Below are positions 22,273 to 31,723 of a DNA stretch of 64,000 nt, piece after piece. How positions within the stretch are numbered: the stretch's first letter is position 1; every line of letters starts with the position of its first letter. The stretch is taken from NCBI GenBank assembly GCA_020466095.1, contig CM035808.1:30268959-30332958 (forward strand), given 5' to 3'. Position numbers and translations under genes: made by a program. The notes under the pieces were generated by a model. That model was not told where the DNA came from. It saw nothing but the letters and a program-made list of their open reading frames with translations, and made no database searches. This stretch comes from Chlorops oryzae (Eukaryota > Arthropoda > Insecta > Diptera > Chloropidae).

Positions 22273-22741
22273 TAGGGCTGCCATAAGTCTGACTCCGCTC
22301 ACCAGGACACTTTTCTCAAAAATTTTCCACTTATAAAAAAACAACCAAAAAACTGTTTATGGATAAAGTCATCAAACATTTATTTGAAAAAAAAATTAAC
22401 AATCTTCTTAAACATTCATATAAAAAAAAACTAACAATTCACTTAAGGCTGTGTGTCGCATACAGCTGAAACTGAAAACTGAAACTGAATTCCATACAAC
22501 AGCGACTGAAACAAGTCAGTCACAGTTTTTTTCAGTCGCTGTTGTATGGAATTCAGTTTCAGTTGTTAGTTTCAGCTGTATGCGACACCCAGCCTTTAAA
22601 CATTTATATAAAAATATTATTTATTCACATACATAACAATTTGACAGTAGACCAGGACAATTTCAGGCTAGACCAGGACACCAGGACAGTTCGTGCAAAA
22701 CCAGGACAAATCCTGGTAAACCAGGACGTATGGCAGCCCTA
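22273..22741. mobile_element. hAT-type MITE with perfect 8-bp target duplication
   Basis: Terminal inverted repeats TAGGGCTGCCATA / TATGGCAGCCCTA bound 469 bp. ACCTAGTG is duplicated exactly on both sides (22265-22272 and 22742-22749), the 8-bp hallmark of hAT transposition. The interior has repeated CCAGGACA motifs and a second MITE (22446-22595). There is no coding capacity. Confidence 0.85.
22446..22595. mobile_element. Palindromic MITE nested in the hAT MITE (AGGCTG ends, TTA duplication)
   Basis: Arms of about 65 bp are inverted copies (GTCGCATACAGCTGAAACTG on the left, CAGTTTCAGTTGTTAG and onward on the right), so the unit is a near-complete hairpin. It begins AGGCTG, ends CAGCCT and is flanked by TTA on each side (22443-22445, 22596-22598). 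A 3-bp duplication suggests a PIF/Harbinger-type MITE. The element at 39714-39892 has the same ends. Confidence 0.7.
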
Positions 22742-22749
22742 ACCTAGTG

Positions 22750-22985
22750 GCTTGCTCGGCCGTGTGGTTAAGCGTGTCGCTTTGTGATCTCGGACGTTTT
22801 GCTGTCGCTGGGTTCGAATCCCGCTGCCGGCTGATTTGAACCCACCCGCTCTCGGACGACCTTCGATTCCTAGTCCACGCATTAGCTCGCCCATACCGCC
22901 CACCAAATTCAACTCTGATTTGGCTGCGGGGAGGTGAAATTTACCCCTCTACTCCACAAACATAGTTACGGGGAGTGGAAGGCAC
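22750..22985 (+). mobile_element. tRNA-Ser-like SINE
   Basis: The head GCTCGGCCGTGTGGTTAAGC followed by GTGTCGC carries an A box, and TGGGTTCGAATCCCGC carries a strong B box. The longer spacer between them fits a tRNA with a long variable arm, such as tRNA-Ser or tRNA-Leu. A GC-richer non-tRNA body follows (CTCGGACGACC, GGGGAGTGGAAGGCACCC). It starts directly after the hAT target duplication. Confidence 0.65.
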
Positions 22986-22993
22986 CCACAAAC

Positions 22994-23146
22994 TGTTGGC
23001 GGCAGAGCAACTTTTCATAGGAACCTGCTAGCGGCAGAGAATTTTTCAATGGAACTTTTTAGCGGCAGAGCAAAGTTTCATAGGAACCCGCTAGCGGCAG
23101 AGATCTTTTCATGGGAACTTTTTAGCGGCAGAGCTACTGGCAGAGG
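22994..23146. repeat. Minisatellite, GCGGCAGAG units
   Basis: About five imperfect ~33-bp units of the type GCTAGCGGCAGAG...TTTTCATAGGAACC. A shorter inverted copy of the array lies at 23421-23505. Confidence 0.75.
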
Positions 23147-23202
23147 AACATGTATATATGAATCGATATTTATTTAGATATGTTTCGATAAATACTCCGA
23201 TA

Positions 23203-23410
23203 CGTCAAAAGTTTGCGTCTTGACCAAATCAGGTAGTGTCTGAACTATATCTCTAAGTCTGCGTCTTGGCTAAATCATGTCGTGTCTGAACTATAATTAT
23301 AACAAACGTTTGCGTCTTGGCCAAATAAGGTCGTGTCTGAACTATGTCTGTATAACAAAAGTTTGCGTCTTAGCCAAATCAGGTCGTGTCTGAACTAGAT
23401 ATGTATAACA
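23203..23410. repeat. Minisatellite, TTTGCGTCTTGGCCAAATCA units
   Basis: Four imperfect units of about 46-53 bp (starts at 23211, 23257, 23308 and 23361), each with TGCGTCTT..CCAAAT..GTCGTGTCTGAACTA. It sits between the two oppositely oriented GCGGCAGAG arrays. Confidence 0.75.
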
Positions 23411-23420
23411 AATTTTATTC

Positions 23421-23505
23421 CTCTGCCAGTAGCTCTGCCGCGAAAAAGTTCCCATGAAAAGATCTCTGCCGCTAGCAGGTTCCTATGAAACTTTCTCTGC
23501 CGCAA
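23421..23505. repeat. Inverted copy of the GCGGCAGAG array
   Basis: CTCTGCCGCTAGCAGGTTCC and related units are the reverse complement of the array at 22994-23146, giving a mirrored, foldback-like composite. Confidence 0.7.
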
Positions 23506-23509
23506 CTGG

Positions 23510-23802
23510 TCCTTTTTGGACCAGTTTGGAACTAGACCCAAACTAGACTAGTTGTAATCAGTTTATTGAAAAAATTTTGACGCCAAAATTCTTAGAATTT
23601 TTCACTTATTCTATAAGTATATAAATTTTCATCCAAATCGGACGCCATGAATTTTTCGGATTTTTTTGGTTTTTGGTCCATTCTATCTAAACTTCCTCTA
23701 GCCCCCCCAAAAATTTTTGGGTTAATATCTTATAATTGTTCAATATACCACTGTGGAAAATATAAGCACTATCAAAGCAGTCTTTCTCTGGAAACGCCAC
23801 TG
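23510..23802. mobile_element. Partial copy of the hAT-like MITE seen at 27376-29050
   Basis: Positions 23512-23710 are the reverse complement of about 28740-28945, and 23712-23802 match the right terminal repeat, ending in ACGCCACTG. The left terminal repeat is absent, apparently replaced by the mirrored minisatellites. Confidence 0.7.
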
Positions 23803-24723
23803 CCCTCCAGGTAGAGGCCATTCAAATTGCTGAATTGATTTCAAAATAAAAAGTGATATAATTAAATTATAAAATTATTAATATATAAAAATCGGGTTTT
23901 TTTTGCATATATCTCAAAAAATATTCTTTGGAAGAATTTTCGTGATCAGCGATCCTAGTTTAGTCTAAAAACCATCATTTCGTCTCTGCTCTCGCGAAAG
24001 TCTTAAATTCTGTAAACTAGTGAAATTGACAGTTGTCATGAGTTGAAAATTGTTAAAACGCTTATTTGAATGAATACATGATAAATTGAATATATTACAG
24101 GATTTTCATAGCTAAATAATGCAGATTTGAATTTCTGGCGGGATTTCTCTTTAAAAAATATGATAATCCTGCGAAATAAATAGGAGCATTATCCATTAGG
24201 GAAAATAATAGATTTTAGGTACCCACGTGAAATTTTATTTCAAAGGTCTGAAGAGTCTGAAAGGGTTAACGAAAACAAAAATTTTTAAGTAAATTTTATT
24301 TATATATGGTATATTTTTTAGTGATAGTTTTATTAATCATTTAAACAGTTCGTTTTGAAAAATTATAGGTATTTTAAATATCTACAACTCTTTACACTGG
24401 TCTTTTACAAATTTACAGCATTGTTCAATTTTTACCCATTTATGTAATTATGCATGCATTTATGTAAGTTTTGTTGTACATAAGTAGGATTCAATAACAG
24501 ATTTACACATAAAAAAAAACTCTTTAATCTTTATACAAATAATAATTGAAGTCATTTTAGCGTTTTCGTTTAAAATTTCATTGGAATTCTGATTGAGTTC
24601 AAGCGTTTTTATGAAACCGCAAAAGTTCATGTTGGCATTTTGCTCTATCTAGTGCTATAATACTCTTACGGACCCTAAAACCCCCTTCTATCCTTTCACA
24701 AACCCACCCGACGCAATGTCAAC
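23803..24723. other. noncoding DNA, probable 3' flank of the membrane-protein gene
   Basis: No exon recognised. Minus-strand AATAAA signals (TTTATT on the plus strand, for example near 24230 and 24295) could end the leftward transcript. Confidence 0.4.
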
Positions 24724-25092
24724 TTAGTAATATTCTCCGGTGATTTCGTTAATTGTTCGTGCGTTGGTTAATGTTGCCCATAATGGCGATTGAATACTGG
24801 CCAATGAATAGTGCTCGGCATCGAGTGAACGTGACTTCCGCATCGTTGGAGTGTCCTTTCGTTGCTTTGTTAATTCTTTCTTTGCGACGGCAGCAGCAGA
24901 CGTTGGTAAATTCTCGTCGATGGTATGACTTTTGGCTTTCATCGATTCCTTAGCGGTTTTGGTTAGATGTACAATTTCCTCCATACTTTCACTACTGTTT
25001 GGATGTGATCTTTTTGTTCGTAGATCTTTTAATTTTGGCTTTTGTTTTGATTTCTTCGACTGCAGTCCACGAGGAGACAATTCCATTGTCTG
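24724..25092 (-). CDS. Open 122-codon extension after an in-frame TAA (readthrough candidate)
   Basis: Immediately after the TAA at 25095-25093 the same frame stays open for 122 sense codons to the TAA at 24724. The first codons are CAG ACA ATG. The product is hydrophilic and basic near its start (KKSKQKPKLKDLRTKR), then Ser/Thr/Glu-rich, and ends INEITGEYY. Codon use looks like the preceding exon rather than AT-rich intergenic DNA. It could be made by stop-codon readthrough, by splicing that removes the stop (CTAACAG just after the stop could act as an acceptor, but no matching donor was seen), or as an internal initiation product from the ATG at 25086. A recent nonsense change or a sequencing error would also produce this picture. 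Confidence 0.5.
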   Translation of the reverse strand, partial: QTMELSPRGLQSKKSKQKPKLKDLRTKRSHPNSSESMEEIVHLTKTAKESMKAKSHTIDENLPTSAAAVAKKELTKQRKDTPTMRKSRSLDAEHYSLASIQSPLWATLTNARTINEITGEYY

Positions 25093-25274
25093 TTAGCTTG
25101 AGAATGACAATTTATAGGAGGTTGTCTCTTGTGGTGATTCAGCATTTAGTATTTCGGTTTGCGTTTGTTCAATATCGCTACGTTCCTCCACTACTGTATC
25201 CAGCTCGAGGGAGGCGAATCCCTGGCTCAGGCTTCGTTCAGGACGTAAACTGATAGCTCGCGACGATCGGTAAT
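25093..25274 (-). CDS. Cytoplasmic-tail exon of a single-pass membrane protein, ends in TAA
   Basis: The acceptor TCTCTTCAG precedes AT|TAC..., so the exon is phase 1 and joins the donor at 26583 as AAT (Asn). It encodes YRSSRAISLRPERSLSQGFA, then LELDTVVEERSDIEQTQTEI and a Ser-rich end, stopping at TAA. The conserved-looking, charged sequence and matching phase make it a real cytoplasmic exon. I do not recognise the family. The reading frame continues past the stop; see the extension entry. Confidence 0.65.
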
Positions 25275-26582
25275 CTGAAGAGAAACGTGCAAAAGTAATA
25301 GGCAATCCCATTGAAATCATGTTTATGATCATCTGATGATAATATCTTAGAGGTTACTCCTTATGAGCGTATGATGCATTAGAAATGGTGCTAATAGTGG
25401 ATGGCGAAGTGAAGAATGAAGAAGAAACAATTTATACATTTAAACAATTTAGAAATAAAGTGAGTTCTACTCGCGAGTGAGGTACTTTCAATAGCATACT
25501 TTACTTTTTATTTAAAAAAAAAAAAAATTAAATTAGAGGCCATAATTCATTCTCTTTTTGCCAGTTAAAATTTTTTTGAATCTTTAAAGAAAACGTTCTC
25601 AAAAACACTTTGGTTAAACAATGCGAATATAAGTGCTCAGGATTTGCATAAAGAATAAATCGAAAGTAATGTGCCATCGATACAAAAGGAATTTGCGAAG
25701 GAAATTTTATCTTTGTCATCATTATTTTTTTTATTTTTTAAAAATATATATCGCGAAAGGACTAAAGTGAAAGTATTGCATGAGAACACAATGGAGTCAC
25801 AAAGAAAAAGCAGGATAAAGGAAAAAAGAAGAGAAGAAGATAACTTAAGTTTCGAGAGCATTAAAAGTCAATCAATGTACAATAAGATGACGTTGAAGCA
25901 CCATAAAAAGGAGAAGCAATACGAAAATAATAAAGCTCGGTTTTCGCCTAAAAGTATGCAATCGAACTGGCGGAAGGATGTGCGGAAAAGGAGGTGATAA
26001 AAGAAGATCTTAAAAACATTTTTTTTCGCGCGATAAAAGGAGTTTGTACCGAGCAATAAAGAAGCGAAAACGGAAACGGAAATGGTGTGAAAACAGTAAA
26101 AATATCTGACCCGTACGAAAAGCTGGTGGTCAAAATAAACAGTTTATTCGCCATTAGACAGGTATTGCCCGGTCATTCATTCTGATCGATTTTGAGCGAA
26201 CTGATTTCAAGGAAGAAAAGTTTTTTTCTCAATTTATTTGCAAACTTTACATTATCTCCCCGCCACATAAAACTTGCATACTTAGAGGCGGGTTACAATT
26301 TTTTTTTTTCGTTTTTATAAAGAAAATACCTAAAGTTAAAACTAAAAGAAAAAAGAAAAGACGTCGAACAACAATTAAAAACAAAACAAAACAAAAAAGG
26401 ACAAAAAGGATACAGGATAACAAATTGTTTTGAGTTTCGTTTGGGGGTCTTCTGTTAATCAATAAATAACTGTCATTATATGTGAATGTATTTGAGTGAT
26501 GAGTTTGTGTGTTGGTATGTCGCGATGTCTGCACGAGATATGTGATAGAATAGAAGAAGGAAATAACAACACTAAGACTCAC
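25275..26582. other. Intron of the membrane-protein gene
   Basis: Bounded by a GTGAGT donor (26582) and a TTCAG acceptor (25275). AT-rich. The A-rich frame at 25671-25997 on the plus strand is not considered coding. Confidence 0.5.
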
Positions 26583-26771
26583 TACTAAGCCTATGTATAG
26601 GACTAAATCTGACCAGGCTGACAGCATGGTCCTGCATATCATAGTTACGCCTACGATCACGCTCGCGCGCCAATTTTGCGCGCCGCCTCAGGCAGCAGAT
26701 GACAATTAACGCCAGTATCGGAAAGCCGAATATACAGGAAACAATTGGTATCACAATGGACTCGGGCGAAA
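26583..26771 (-). CDS. Transmembrane exon of the membrane protein
   Basis: CATTACAG|TT starts the exon and TTAGTA|GTGAGT ends it. It encodes SPESIVIP, a hydrophobic span IVSCIFGFPILALIVICCL of about 19-20 residues, then the stop-transfer RRRAKLARERDRRRNYDM and the start of the cytoplasmic tail (QDHAVSLVRFSPIHRLS). By the positive-inside rule the N-terminal side is outside. Both ends are phase 1, so it can join the exon at 40139 (making GTT, Val) and the exon at 25274. The protein family is not recognised. Confidence 0.7.
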
Positions 26772-27452
26772 CTGTAATGAAAAATAATTAACGTAAATTA
26801 ATGTCGCGTGACGAATTGAAATACTTAAAGTTTCATCAATTGAAGGCAATTCATCACAAACGCCATCAAATTCGAAATCCTTCACATTTTACAAATTAGA
26901 CGTCATAATTTATATAAATTGTTTGTTTTCTTATTTTGATTATGTCCGTCTAATGATGTCCTTGCTGTCATGGAAGACTTGGGACAACATTAAATAAGAA
27001 TTACGAACCAAAACAAAGTGTCAATAATAAATGATTTTTTAAATTGGATTAACAATTGTGAATTCTCTTTTCATAAGGGATTCACTTGACTGGTTATCCC
27101 GGTTTTTGTTTTTTTCATTTGACAGCAATTAGAAAAATAAAAAAAATTATTTTGACATAGAAAAACTTATGCTGTGGGTAAATGTCACTCATCCCAGCGA
27201 GAAAAAACACTGAAATCGGATTGATGCTAAGGATTGTGACTCTTGTTCGTATTTGAGGTTCACAATAACAAAATTTAAAAAGTCAGAAACTGATCCTTTT
27301 AAAAATAAAAGTGTTACAGCTGATTTATTGATGACTTTTTCATGCACGAAGCATCTATCTATTACTTTTAGCAGTCAGTGGCGTGTCTAGAGAAATACTG
27401 CTTTGAAAGTGCTTATATTTTCCACAGTGGTATATTGAACAATTATAAGACA

Positions 27453-28719
27453 CTAGCGTTACCCGGCGCGCGTTGCTACGCCCCAAATTGAAAGTCGATT
27501 TAATGGAAACTCAGTAGTTTTATTGCATATGATAATTATAATATTTTACTTTGTGACAGACAGATTTCAAACTTCTTAATTTTTTTTAAATTCAATAAAA
27601 AAAAACCTTCAAACTGGTTCCAAAGATCAATTTACATTTGTCCGTCGACATCTTTGGAATCTCAGGCGACTCCTGGAAAAAGAACTAATTTCCTTATAGT
27701 ATTGTAGGATTGCCAAAGAATCTATACAATTAAAAAATCTTTAAAAAAATCCTCCATATTGAATCTGGATATATTATTTGAATGTATTCTTTGAAATCTT
27801 TTGAACTTCATGTCACTCTTGAAACCAAAAAGATGACAGTTTTCGTTACAGGATTGTAGGATATGTCAAACCAACATCTAAACAATCAACATTTAAGGAA
27901 TTAAAAAAATCTCTATTAAATAGAACTGCGTTTATAATTTTAATCTTCTGCCCACATCCAAACGCAAAATCCATTTAACTCGTTATTTGTGGGCGCAGCA
28001 GCTGCCACTCATCTATAAGAAAATTACAAAAAAAGTCTTTTCACCCATTTTCTACCCTTTCCCCCTTTCCCCTTTCCTTCTTTCCCCCTTTTCTCCCTCT
28101 TCTTCCTTTTCCACCTTTTCCTCTCTCTTCCCTCTCTCACCCCTCTTTCAAATATTGAAAATTAAAGCTTTGCAAAATTTCGGGTCATGGTCGTGGTCCG
28201 ATTATAACCGTAATAAAACAGGCATTCTTTCAAAATTATACCGTACATACATATAACTACGCATTACCAGCTTTAAAACGATACCAACTTCACAATTTCA
28301 GGATAAGTGGTTTAAAATTTGCCAATTTCTCTGCGTACTAACCATCCAATTTTTTGCCACTATTCCAGTTATATCAAGGAAGTCTTAACAAACATTTTCA
28401 CCTCAGTACATCAACTTTTTTAAATATTTTTTAAATTTTCAATTTTCGCGGTTTGTGGTAAAGTCATTCTTTTAAAATTATAGCCTACATATATCTACTC
28501 GTAAACAGCTTTCCAACGATACCCATTTCACAACTTAAGCATAAGTGGTTTAAAACTTACCAATTACTCGCGAACTACCTCATCTAGCGGTATCAAATAA
28601 ACCTATAAACCTTCTCCACTACCTACTAAGTATACATACCAATTTTCATAAAAATCGGTCGAGCGGTTTCGGCGTCCATCGATCACAAATATACAAACAT
28701 CCATTTTTATATATATAGA
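27453..28719 (-). mobile_element. Non-autonomous Helitron nested in the hAT MITE
   Basis: On the minus strand it begins TCTATATATATAAAAATGG and ends CCGGGTAACGCTAG, meeting the TC...CTRR rule. It lies exactly between A and T of the hAT arm: ATAAGACA| before and |TTAACCC after rejoin to match the intact right arm. CG-rich sequence (GCAACGCGCGCCGGG) stands just before the 3' end where a hairpin is expected. There is no Rep/helicase gene. A pyrimidine-rich tract occupies about 28060-28145. Confidence 0.75.
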
Positions 28720-28740
28720 TTAACCCAAACATTTTTTTTT

Positions 28741-28757
28741 GGGGGGGGGGGGGGGGG
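28741..28757 (+). repeat. Homopolymer of 17 G
   Basis: Part of the hAT-like terminal repeat; the opposite arm has a shorter C run near 28947-28956. The length is unreliable in most sequencing data. Confidence 0.8.
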
Positions 28758-29058
28758 CTAGAGGAAGTTTAGAGAGTTATGGACCAAAAACCAAAAAAAT
28801 CCGAAAAATTTATGGCGTCCGATTTGGATGAAAATGTATATATAGAATAAGCGAAAAATGCTAAGAATTTTGGCGTCAAAATATTTTCAAGAAACCGATT
28901 ACAACTAGTCTAGTTAGGGTCTAGTTCCAAACTGGTCCAGAAAGGAACCCCCCCCCAAAATTTTTTGGGTTAATGTCTTATAATTGTTCAATATACCACT
29001 GTGGAAAATATAAGCACTATCAAAGCAGTATTTCTCTGGACACGCCACTGCTAGCAGT

Positions 29059-29929
29059 AGAAATGATCAGCAACAAAATTTTTCAAAATATCCCTTAAAC
29101 AAATCTGAAGTGAATAAATCCCCATAGTCCTTAGCATTGATTGCATTTTAAAGTGTTTACCAAAGAGTTCTTTTTACTTCAAAATGAATCAAGACAAATT
29201 TAACTTTAAAAATGTTTCAAAAAAAGTCGCTTTCAATCTGAGTCTTCGAACCAGCTGGAGCCAAAAGCATTGCTTCGGGCGAACGCACACAAAGAGTTAA
29301 ATCATCTTGTGTGCTTTTGACTCCTCGTCATCATGAACTTCTTTGTGTCACGAATGACCGAAGCAATTATAAATTGCCTCCTTTATGCTAACAACTCGAG
29401 GACTTCCCTTCGGGTTATTAAGTTATTAAAATGATTCGTTTCACAATTTTGTGTTTTTAAGTATTACGAAAAAATAAATAAATCAAATACAATCCAAATG
29501 CTAGCGTTGGAGCATACGGCAAAACAGCAGCTCCCTACGACCTTTTTGGGGTTAAGAAAAAGGATGAAAAGGGATTTTCTTAAACTTGAAGAGGTTTGAA
29601 AAATGTTTTTTTAGGAGTGCTTAAAGGATATGTACGTTTGTGTGGTTGGCTTTGCGGTTAAATTTGAACTGCAGAAACGGACGACAGTTACTGGCACATC
29701 AAAAAATATGATTTTTCGTATCAAAAATGTATAGAATAGTAATCGGTACTATACTTCACGACATCACCAGCCTTCGTTGCATTATAGCAGGCGGTATTAA
29801 TGCAGGTGGCCGCAGTAGGAACTGCTCTCCTTCTCCCTTTATCCGAACTGTAAAATTTATATTGAATTTCGTTTGCTTCCATTTTTGAACGCTATTTAAA
29901 ATTTTTATCTTCTTCTTGCGTGTTCAAGT
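29059..29929. other. noncoding DNA
   Basis: No exon, RNA gene or transposon boundary recognised. Confidence 0.4.
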
Positions 29930-30130
29930 TGGCCCGGCCTATCCGAGGGTCCACAAAATGCGACAAGTTCCTTCATTTTCTTGTAATGGTTACATCATCT
30001 GAGGTAAGTTCTACAGTTTCTATGTAGGTCCCATTTTATTTTGTCAATCCAGCGCTGTTTCGGACGCCCTCGTTGTCTGCAATTCTGTATTTTTAGTGTC
30101 TAGCCCTTATCAGCCAAGCTGTCCTGAGTT
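29930..30130 (-). pseudogene. LINE reverse-transcriptase C-terminal remnant
   Basis: The minus strand reads CRQRGRPKQRWIDKIKWDLH (about 30026-30085), the charged GRPKxRWxDxI motif near the C-terminus of many endonuclease-reverse transcriptase LINE proteins, followed by KKMKELVAFCGPSDRPGQLE in a shifted frame. Only the C-terminal end survives, which is expected for 5'-truncated copies. Confidence 0.55.
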
Positions 30131-30208
30131 GCTCTCAGGACGTATCCATACTAGTGTAGCCTTGTTTTCCGCCATTTCCCAATAACTAAAGCAACTCCGT
30201 AACGGCTA

Positions 30209-30778
30209 CACAGAGAAAAAAATCAACCAGAAAACTGGTTAAATCAAAAGGAAAAACATACAAAACGGCTTCAACAAGGAATATTTTTAATTTTAACAAT
30301 TTTTCTTGTTGAAAAAATAAAAAATTTTCCTTTTGAATCAACCATATTTCAGGTTGAATTGAAATGATAATTTTCAAAAATGGATTTAAATTTAAATTGT
30401 TGAACCAACCACGGACATAGTTGAAATGACAAGATATTTTATAAAAAAATTCAAAAAAAAAATACCTATACAAGAAGAAATGTAAAAAAAAATTTAATTA
30501 ACGTTCAAAGCAAATGGCCATAGAGCACTCTGCTGAACATGACCCAAAAATAGCCATCGGATGGACTTCATCCGATTTCGTCACTCCGTTTTGGTGACTG
30601 CTTTCGCAATTTTTAAAAAGTTCTAAAATGAATACATATCTTATATGTCTTATTTTATAAAACAAATGAGAATTATACCGAACGAAAAGAAATGTAATTA
30701 AACATATTTCCTTTCAATTCAACCAAAAATGTTGTTGACTCAACAATTTTCCTTTTGAAATTTTTGTTCTGCTCGAAA
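30209..30778. mobile_element. Candidate MITE with CACAGAGAAAAAAATC end
   Basis: The left end CACAGAGAAAAAAATCAACC and the reverse complement of the right end, GAGCAGAACAAAAATTTC, are similar. Both are followed by TCAAAAGGAAAA-type subterminal repeats that recur inside in both orientations. The boundaries and target duplication are uncertain. Confidence 0.35.
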
Positions 30779-31518
30779 ATCAAAAGGACTGTGAATAACA
30801 ATGCGCCCTTTTAAAAAAATCATGGTAACGTTCGCTCAGTGTACAAATGTCCATGTTTGGAACCTGATCAAGACGAGTCAGCCCGGATATCCAGCGGAGC
30901 ATTTTTGTTTCCATAACACGGACTTAAAATTTTTACTATTGCGGCCACCTATATTTAAACGCCTTGAATTATGTAAAACAAATTTTCGTTCAGCATCTTT
31001 CAGTCAGAATCTATTTCTAATTTCCACCGAATATTTGTAATGTCAATCACGATAAAAATGTATGTAAAGTGCACACCCTAGCTCCACAAAAATCTTAAAA
31101 ATGTTATATAAAAATAGATTCAGAAATCCTTGAGAAAATGTTTCTTCGAAAAAATTAGCGTTCCTTGTGCTCTTCTGTTGTACCTAATTTGAACACGTTA
31201 ACCCTGGTTGTCCGCAGATGCATACATATGTACGTACATATATTCAGCTCTACTCTAAATGAAGACTTTTCGGGCTTTTTTCACTAGAAAATTTTCCACA
31301 AGGACAAAGAAAGTGTCACCAGCGCCAATAAAAGTTAAAATGTGAAATGAGTTTAAATTTTTTTCGATATTCTAGCTCCTTTTATGGTATATTTTCTACA
31401 CCGTTCGATTGGATGAGGTGGAATTTTTTCGGATCCGTTGATACAAAATTTCCCGGGAATAGGTTTTTACAATCGGACTGATTAAATTTTCGTTCCGGAA
31501 GGAATTTTGGCAAATGAG
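30779..31518. other. noncoding DNA
   Basis: Nothing recognised. The open frame at 30801-31040 has no splice or family support. Confidence 0.4.
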
Positions 31519-31685
31519 CTAGGTTAGGTTGGGGTGGCTGCCACCACTGAGGGTGACACACTTAGGCCTCACATGGGCCCGTTGTGGTGCCACGAATAGT
31601 AATGGGAAAACAAAAACAGAAAAAACGACACAAACATCCACGACCTCAGCTGGGAATTGAACCTACAACCTCTCGCTTCGTGAAA
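31519..31685 (-). mobile_element. tRNA-derived SINE, second copy (inverted)
   Basis: Reverse-complement match to the SINE at 1231-1443. It begins with the complementary tail (CTAGGTTAGGTT), then GGTGGCTGCCACCACTGAGG and CACATGGGCCCGTTG. It ends near the B-box region (GAATTGAACCTACAACCTC). The tRNA-like head is truncated. Confidence 0.65.
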
Positions 31686-31723
31686 AGTAAAATTGTTGAA
31701 TATATAGTAATATTCATTTCCCG

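Larger units (their letters stand above)
27376..29050. mobile_element. hAT-like MITE (408 bp) interrupted by a Helitron
   Basis: It starts CAGTGGCGTGTCTAGAG and ends CTCTGGACACGCCACTG. The flanking 8-mers TTAGCAGT (27368-27375) and CTAGCAGT (29051-29058) agree at 7 of 8 positions, as expected for a hAT. Terminal repeats extend about 110 bp and include a G run (28741-28757) and matching C run. Removing the Helitron at 27453-28719 leaves a 408-bp element whose left arm again matches the right arm across the junction. No transposase. Confidence 0.8.

Noticed and set aside
25671..25997. 108-codon Lys/Arg-rich frame on the plus strand
   Set aside because: Its composition follows A-rich intronic DNA; it lies inside an intron of the minus-strand gene and has no recognisable domain.
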